From Bacteroidales bacterium (GTDB lineage: Bacteria; Bacteroidota; Bacteroidia; Bacteroidales; GCA-2748055): DNA of 40,484 bases. This document shows positions 36,198 to 40,484 of this stretch, piece after piece (the stretch's first letter is position 1; the number at the start of each line of letters is the position of its first letter). The position numbers and the translations under genes were made by a program. The stretch covers positions 1-40,484 of the forward strand of contig JAOZUK010000026.1 of assembly GCA_029938715.1 (NCBI GenBank). Direction: 5' to 3'. The notes under the pieces were generated by a model that saw only the letters and a list, made by a program, of their open reading frames with translations, searched no databases and had not been told where the DNA came from.

Positions 36198-37484
36198 CTA
36201 TTTAACAAGTTCAAACTTCTGGAATACACATCCATAGTGGCTTCCCGGAGGATTTTCGATGATTTCTTCGCCGTTCCAGTTGGTGGCGAAATTTCCGGAA
36301 TATAGCAGCCACGCGCTTTTCCCATCCTTGCTGATAAATTTGGAGGGGATATTTAAAAAGTATGCCTGCTCACCAAAGTTCTTCATATAGGAAATCAGCT
36401 TCCACTCGCCGGTCAACCGGTCCGCTTCAAGAATGTAAGAGTTCATCTTTGAACAGGTATTTACTCCATCGGTCACGCACATCAGGTATTTTTTCAATGG
36501 TGCATTGTAGGTGATGGTCACACATCCCATGTTATTATTCCACTCCAACAGGGGCTTTATTTTCTTAAAATCGTTTGTCCAGACAGAATTTCCGGTTTTG
36601 TCCTTCCCGGCATAGAATTCATATTGCGAGGCATCGTTGATGTTCTCAATGGTGGGTGTAACACGCAACAGGTACACCTGGTCTCCTGTAATCCACGAAG
36701 CATTGTAGAAACGCGTGTCTGCATCATGTATATCTGCCCCATGCGCCACCAGGTAAGCTTTACCATCGGGCGAATGCTCCATATTCTTGCCAAAATCCAC
36801 AAAATGGGGGGAACCAATTTTGACAGGATATCCATACATGCCTGTCTCTCCGAATATGGGTTTCTCAGGTGTATGCGGTGTATCCTTCCAGCTGCGCCCA
36901 TAGTCGGTGGAATAACGGAAGCCCACAAAGGGCCCCAGCCATGGCCAATTGTAGGTCATATCGCCGAACTTTGTCTGACCGGCCGGATCCAGACTGTAGG
37001 TCCCATAGTACCATACTCCATTATAAATCAGGCTACCGGCGGGGTACCTTCCATGGTAAGGAAAGGCCGAAGCGTGTGACAAACCAAGGCTGTAGATGGT
37101 GAGTGTGGTGGGATCATCACCTTCCATCACAGCGTTCCCGGTGGAGGTTCTTTCTGCTCCATAACCGAAATCAACCACCCCATCAGAAATAGAGAGGTCC
37201 TTTCCTCCGTCCAAACGGGGACAGTGCCCATCGGTAAAGGGAGAATACAATCGGTCATCCTCTGCCCAGGTGGGGTACCAGGTATCCCCTACCCGGAAAC
37301 CGCTTTTCTGACCCGGAAAATGTATGCCTGAAAATTCGTCCGATTGAGGAAAGGGGCAATCTGTAGGTGTTTCGGATTGCCATGTAAAGGGATCATATTT
37401 CTGTATCTCAGGCTTTATCTGTGCTTGTAAGAATAAACTCAAAAAGAGACAGCCAATGAGAATGTAATATCTTTTTTCCTTCAT
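36198..37484 (-). CDS. secreted propeller-like protein of unknown function (DUF4185-like)
   Basis: 428 residues with a signal peptide (YYILIGCLFLSLFLQAQ). Repeated strands DTWYPTWAEDDRLYSPF, SLIYNGVWYYGTYSL, FVGFRYSTDYGRSWKD, GKAYLVAHGAD, MGCVTITYNAPLKKYLMCVTD and KSAWLLYSGNF suggest a five-bladed beta-propeller in the GH43/DUF4185 style. Acidic residues occur in ADEDD-like and DIHDADTR positions, but I cannot match an active site. It follows the MFS fragment by about 70 bases on the same strand. It could be a glycosidase, a lyase or a binding protein. It is intact and has no neighbours that clarify its role. Confidence 0.55.
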   Translation of the reverse strand: MKEKRYYILIGCLFLSLFLQAQIKPEIQKYDPFTWQSETPTDCPFPQSDEFSGIHFPGQKSGFRVGDTWYPTWAEDDRLYSPFTDGHCPRLDGGKDLSISDGVVDFGYGAERTSTGNAVMEGDDPTTLTIYSLGLSHASAFPYHGRYPAGSLIYNGVWYYGTYSLDPAGQTKFGDMTYNWPWLGPFVGFRYSTDYGRSWKDTPHTPEKPIFGETGMYGYPVKIGSPHFVDFGKNMEHSPDGKAYLVAHGADIHDADTRFYNASWITGDQVYLLRVTPTIENINDASQYEFYAGKDKTGNSVWTNDFKKIKPLLEWNNNMGCVTITYNAPLKKYLMCVTDGVNTCSKMNSYILEADRLTGEWKLISYMKNFGEQAYFLNIPSKFISKDGKSAWLLYSGNFATNWNGEEIIENPPGSHYGCVFQKFELVK

Positions 37485-37554
37485 TTATTTACTTTTTTCG
37501 TATCCCTAAATTCCCGCAAAGCATCCCGCCTGGCAATTTACTACTTTTAGTAGC

Positions 37555-37980
37555 TCAATTCTTCCCTAATTTACCCTCCCACAGTTCTTTCATTTGCTCC
37601 AGGGTTTTGCCCTTGGTCTCGGGCAGATATTTCAGACAGAAGAAGAATCCTGCAATATTCAGGATCCCGAACAGGACAAAATTAAATACCGCGCCTATAC
37701 CCAACAGGTAGGGTGAAACCAGGATCACCAAAAATGTAGCCATACATAATACTGATGAGGAGAACCCGATGGCTCTACCCCGAATCTCGGCAGGAAACAT
37801 TTCCGAGATTAACACCCATACCACGGGTCCCAGGGTGAAAGCAAAGGTGGCGATATAGAGCATCACCAGCACCAATACCAGTGCGCCGGAAGATTCCGAA
37901 CTGAAAGCCCAGGTGAGCGAAACAGCTTAATGGACATCAGTCCGGTACCCACAAGCATCAGGACACAATTCACCTGATGA
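37555..37980 (-). pseudogene. sugar-porter (MFS) fragment, C-terminal end only
   Basis: The last three or so transmembrane segments of a sugar-porter MFS protein are present: FTLGPVVWVLISEMFPAEIRGRAIG and the terminal PETKGKTLEQMKEL signature, ending at TAA 37555. Upstream, the frame closes at a TAA near 37930 but a different frame carries VLMLVGTGLMSI, which fits the preceding sugar-porter loop and helix, so a frameshift is also present. The N-terminal two-thirds of the transporter is missing. Beyond about 37980 no similarity is seen. Confidence 0.75.
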
Positions 37981-38178
37981 ATCAAATAATAGCCTTACAA
38001 TCCATTTGAAAGAAAAACCTGAACTAAGACAATATTCTTCGATATCCCTTGACAAATGACCTGGGAATAGTTCTGTTTCGAAGCGGTTTAAACTTCATTT
38101 CAGACGAGACAGGCCGCTCATCAGCAATTCGAAATGCGTAGGCATCACACTCGGTGAATTCGATGATAACTTCATATA
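37981..38178. other. gap with a short unidentified open frame
   Basis: No gene is recognised. A minus-strand frame from about 38186 to TAG 38024-38026 reads YEVIIEFTECDAYAFRIADERPVSSE and then KPLRNRTIPRSFVKGY. It has a protein-like look but no start codon or family match, so it may be another gene remnant. Confidence 0.25.
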
Positions 38179-38296
38179 TTAAGTGTCTATTATGTGATAT
38201 TTAACACATAATAGGCATATAAAGTGTGTATTTTCAATGAGAATTATGTACATTCATATTTTATTAAGGTGAATAATGTGATTTTTATCACCTAAT
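38179..38296 (+). repeat. palindromic repeat array upstream of the second DUF4143 ATPase
   Basis: A unit of about 34 bases starting TTAAG, with ATGTGAT in the centre and CAC(A/C)TAAT at the end, occurs at 38179-38212 and 38264-38296. The first unit contains a perfect 10-bp inverted repeat, CTATTATGTG at 38187-38196 and CACATAATAG at 38205-38214, around an 8-base loop. The second contains GTGAT-TTTT-ATCAC at 38278-38291. Another ATGTGATTATCA overlaps the start codon at 38308-38320. These look like operator sites for a dimeric regulator; no Bacteroidota -7 box is obvious. Confidence 0.65.
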
Positions 38297-38318
38297 CGAT
38301 ACTTAAAATGTGATTATC

Positions 38319-39641
38319 ATGGAGATCAAAAGAAATATTGAGCAGAAACTAATTGAGTGGAAAGAGTCTGTTCATAGAAAGCCGTTAATTATTCGTGGAG
38401 CAAGGCAAGTCGGAAAAACTTTTTCGCTGGAAAAGTTTGGAGAGAACAATTTTAAGCAGACTGCATATTTCAATTTTGATGAGCAAGCAGAGCTAAAACA
38501 ATTCTTTAAAGACACTAAAGATGTGCAGCGTATTTTAAGAAATTTATCATTGGTCTTTGGCATTGAGATTAAACCTGATACTACGCTAATTGTTTTTGAT
38601 GAGATTCAGGAGTGTAACGAGGCATTGGGAACTTTGAAGTATTTTTGTGAAAAAGCTCCAGAATATGCGGTAGTAGCCGCTGGTTCAATGCTGGGAGTAG
38701 CAATGGCAAAAGGTCGAACATTTCCAGTAGGGAAAGTTGATTTTATTGACATTTACCCTGTTACTTTTTTGGAATTTTTATCCTTTTCAGATCCACAATT
38801 ATGCGAGTATCTCAAAAACATTGATCGCATTGAGCCCATTCCTGATATATTTTATAATCAACTATTAGAACAGTTTAAAACTTATTTTATCACCGGAGGA
38901 TTGCCGGAAGCTATTGTCTCGTATCTGGAAAATTTAGATAGTGAAAGAGTTCAAAAAACCTTGCGAAATGTGTTAGATGCCTATTCACTGGATTTTTCAA
39001 AGCATATTGATAAATCTGATATATTAAAAGTTGGTTATGTATGGGATTCCATACCATCTCAATTGTCGAGAGAAAATAAAAAATTCTTGTATCAAACCGT
39101 GAAACAAGGTGCACGAGCACGGGAATATGAGAATGCAATAGAATGGCTTGACAGAGCAGGATTGATACATAAAATATATAGAATCTCAGCAGCAAAACTA
39201 CCACTATCTGCTTATCGTGATCTATCAGCATTCAAATTGTATATGCTGGATACCGGCCTGTTAAGACGACACGCACTTTTATCACCTTTGGCAATTACGG
39301 AGGGGAATCGGTTATTTACTGAATTTAAAGGGGCACTGAGCGAGAACTATGTCTTGCAGAGCCTTATTCATCAGTTTGAGGGTAGACCAGCCTATTGGAC
39401 TTCGGGTAATAAAGCTGAAATAGATTATGTTATCCAATACAATAATGAACTTATTCCAATTGAGGTAAAATCGGGAGAGAGTGTTAGGGGAAGAAGTCTT
39501 TTCGTCTATAACGAGCTTTATCATCCAAAATTACGCATCCGATTCTCAATGAAAAATTTGAAATTCGATAACGGATTACTAAATCTCCCCCTGTTTTTGG
39601 CGGATAGTACTAAAAAAATTATTGGACAAAATATTCTCTGA
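38319..39641 (+). CDS. AAA ATPase with DUF4143 domain (second copy, PD-(D/E)xK intact)
   Basis: 440 residues from ATG 38319; a GTG at 38310 would add three. The AAA_14 domain has Walker A in GARQVGKT (residues 27-34) and Walker B in IVFDEIQ (Asp94-Glu95), then VVAAGSMLGVA. The C-terminal DUF4143 region contains YMLDTGLL and the nuclease-like triad AEIDYVIQ plus PIEVKSG, with the E-x-K preserved. It differs substantially from the ATPase at 11199-12407 and is not a recent copy. Biochemical function of the family is not established. It is on the plus strand between an MFS remnant and a convergent GH78, with only 10 bases to the latter's stop. Confidence 0.9.
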   Translation: MEIKRNIEQKLIEWKESVHRKPLIIRGARQVGKTFSLEKFGENNFKQTAYFNFDEQAELKQFFKDTKDVQRILRNLSLVFGIEIKPDTTLIVFDEIQECNEALGTLKYFCEKAPEYAVVAAGSMLGVAMAKGRTFPVGKVDFIDIYPVTFLEFLSFSDPQLCEYLKNIDRIEPIPDIFYNQLLEQFKTYFITGGLPEAIVSYLENLDSERVQKTLRNVLDAYSLDFSKHIDKSDILKVGYVWDSIPSQLSRENKKFLYQTVKQGARAREYENAIEWLDRAGLIHKIYRISAAKLPLSAYRDLSAFKLYMLDTGLLRRHALLSPLAITEGNRLFTEFKGALSENYVLQSLIHQFEGRPAYWTSGNKAEIDYVIQYNNELIPIEVKSGESVRGRSLFVYNELYHPKLRIRFSMKNLKFDNGLLNLPLFLADSTKKIIGQNIL

Positions 39642-39651
39642 GTACGACTCC

Positions 39652-40484
39652 TTAATTCAATACCAGCTTGTATACCCCCGATCCCAATTCAAACTCTTGG
39701 GTTTTATTTCCAGTTTGAAAATTCATTACACTATCTGCTTTCTTCACCGGCTTGTTATTGATCAGCAGATTACCCTTGGGTAAAATAATGGTCGAAGTGG
39801 TATTGACTGGAACCTCAATGACCATGGAGATATCTTCACCCACTCTTTTCCACTCACTTCTGATCTGTCCATACATACAATCATGTGTTGCATTTACAAA
39901 CTCCAGCGACTCAGGAAAAAAGGGTTGAATGTCAAAATGTTTGAATCCCACACGGTTTGGATCGGGTCTTATCCCTGCCAGATCTTTATAACACCAGTGT
40001 ACAATGTCTCCAAAAAACATGTGGTTCCGTGAGTTATCCAGTGATTCCATATTAAAATCTTCAAACAGCGTGGTGGCTCCCAGTTCCATCCAGTACCCCC
40101 AACCCGGATAGCGTGTATTTTTAGAGATCTGGTAAGCCAGATCAGCATAGCCGTTATCCGACAGGGAATGGGGAATCCATTTTGCTCCAAGCACTCCACA
40201 ATCGAGCAGGGTATCATTCCTGACAATTACCTTGGCCAGGGTCGCTGCCACTTTTTTTACATCCTTTGGAGGAACCATGTTAAAATAGAGGGCTGCAGCC
40301 AGGGAGGTTTGCTCGCTGCCGGCATAGGTTTTTTCCTTTGCCTTGTAATATTCCTGGTTGAACGCAGATTTAATCTCCCCTGCCAGCTGGCTGTAATAGG
40401 CTGCATCCTCCTCTTTCCCCAGCAAGGACGCAATTTGAGATACTTTTGATGTAAGATCGTAGTAACAGGCCGTGCTGGTCAGGT
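39652..40484 (-). CDS. GH78 alpha-L-rhamnosidase, 3' part (5' end outside window)
   Basis: 277 codons are visible and open to the window edge. The piece is the end of the (alpha/alpha)6 catalytic barrel and the C-terminal beta domain: TRYPGWGYWMELGATTLFEDF, GDIVHWCYKDLAGIRPD, GFKHFDIQPFFPESLEFVNAT and the terminal IEVPVNTTSTIILPKG. The same blocks occur in the GH78 of the second operon (TWPSFGWMVGEGATTLWEGY, FYRHLAGINFD, GFRKIIFRPNF, VPPNTTAELLLPDG). The segment bearing the catalytic acid lies upstream of the window. No damage is visible, so it is probably functional. It opens another block of minus-strand carbohydrate genes past this window. Confidence 0.88.
   Translation of the reverse strand, partial: LTSTACYYDLTSKVSQIASLLGKEEDAAYYSQLAGEIKSAFNQEYYKAKEKTYAGSEQTSLAAALYFNMVPPKDVKKVAATLAKVIVRNDTLLDCGVLGAKWIPHSLSDNGYADLAYQISKNTRYPGWGYWMELGATTLFEDFNMESLDNSRNHMFFGDIVHWCYKDLAGIRPDPNRVGFKHFDIQPFFPESLEFVNATHDCMYGQIRSEWKRVGEDISMVIEVPVNTTSTIILPKGNLLINNKPVKKADSVMNFQTGNKTQEFELGSGVYKLVLN

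Overview
This 40.5 kb window looks like a Bacteroidota chromosome, probably a polysaccharide-specialised member of the Bacteroidales or Marinilabiliales. Supporting signs are lipoprotein and Sec signal peptides on almost every enzyme, the enzyme repertoire (GH106, GH78, GH141-like, GH172, DUF1080, secreted nucleoside-hydrolase homologues), a TTG-N20-TAnnTTTG type promoter, DUF4143 ATPases and a split HipBST module. Species cannot be named from the sequence. No SusC/SusD pair, sugar-sensing regulator, rRNA or tRNA was recognised.

Region 1 (1-10.6 kb, minus strand) is one tightly packed operon, in transcription order: nucleoside-hydrolase homologue, GH172, second nucleoside-hydrolase homologue, CocE-type serine hydrolase, GH106 alpha-L-rhamnosidase, MFS (hexuronate type) transporter, and an arabinose/fucose isomerase-like enzyme cut by the window edge. 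Three of its gene junctions are overlaps. It reads as a release, uptake and isomerisation route for a rhamnose-rich glycan.

Region 2 (10.6-14.05 kb) is a graveyard: a GH2 tail, a repeatedly deleted GH78, an unidentified C-terminus and an (alpha/alpha)-barrel gene with an in-frame TGA. An intact DUF4143 AAA ATPase sits among them, preceded by three 23-bp tandem repeats and an apparently leaderless promoter.

Region 3 (14.06-26.9 kb, minus strand) is a second operon: DUF1080, nucleoside-hydrolase homologue, GH78, short GH106-like enzyme, S1 sulfatase, GH106, GH43-like propeller. The sulfatase suggests the target may be a sulfated rhamnose-containing polysaccharide. Divergently transcribed (27.1-32.7 kb, plus strand) are a GH2 enzyme, a GH99/WbsX-like protein and a frameshifted discoidin-repeat protein.

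Region 4 (32.65-40.5 kb) is mosaic: a broken GH141-like beta-helix gene, a hipB-hipS-hipT toxin-antitoxin cassette, a small Ig-like secreted protein with a doubtful tail, a secreted propeller-like protein of unknown function, an MFS porter fragment, a second DUF4143 ATPase behind a palindromic operator-like array, and the 3' part of another GH78. The three modules that are not carbohydrate-related (two ATPases and HipBST) all lie next to damaged genes, which is the most striking large-scale pattern here.
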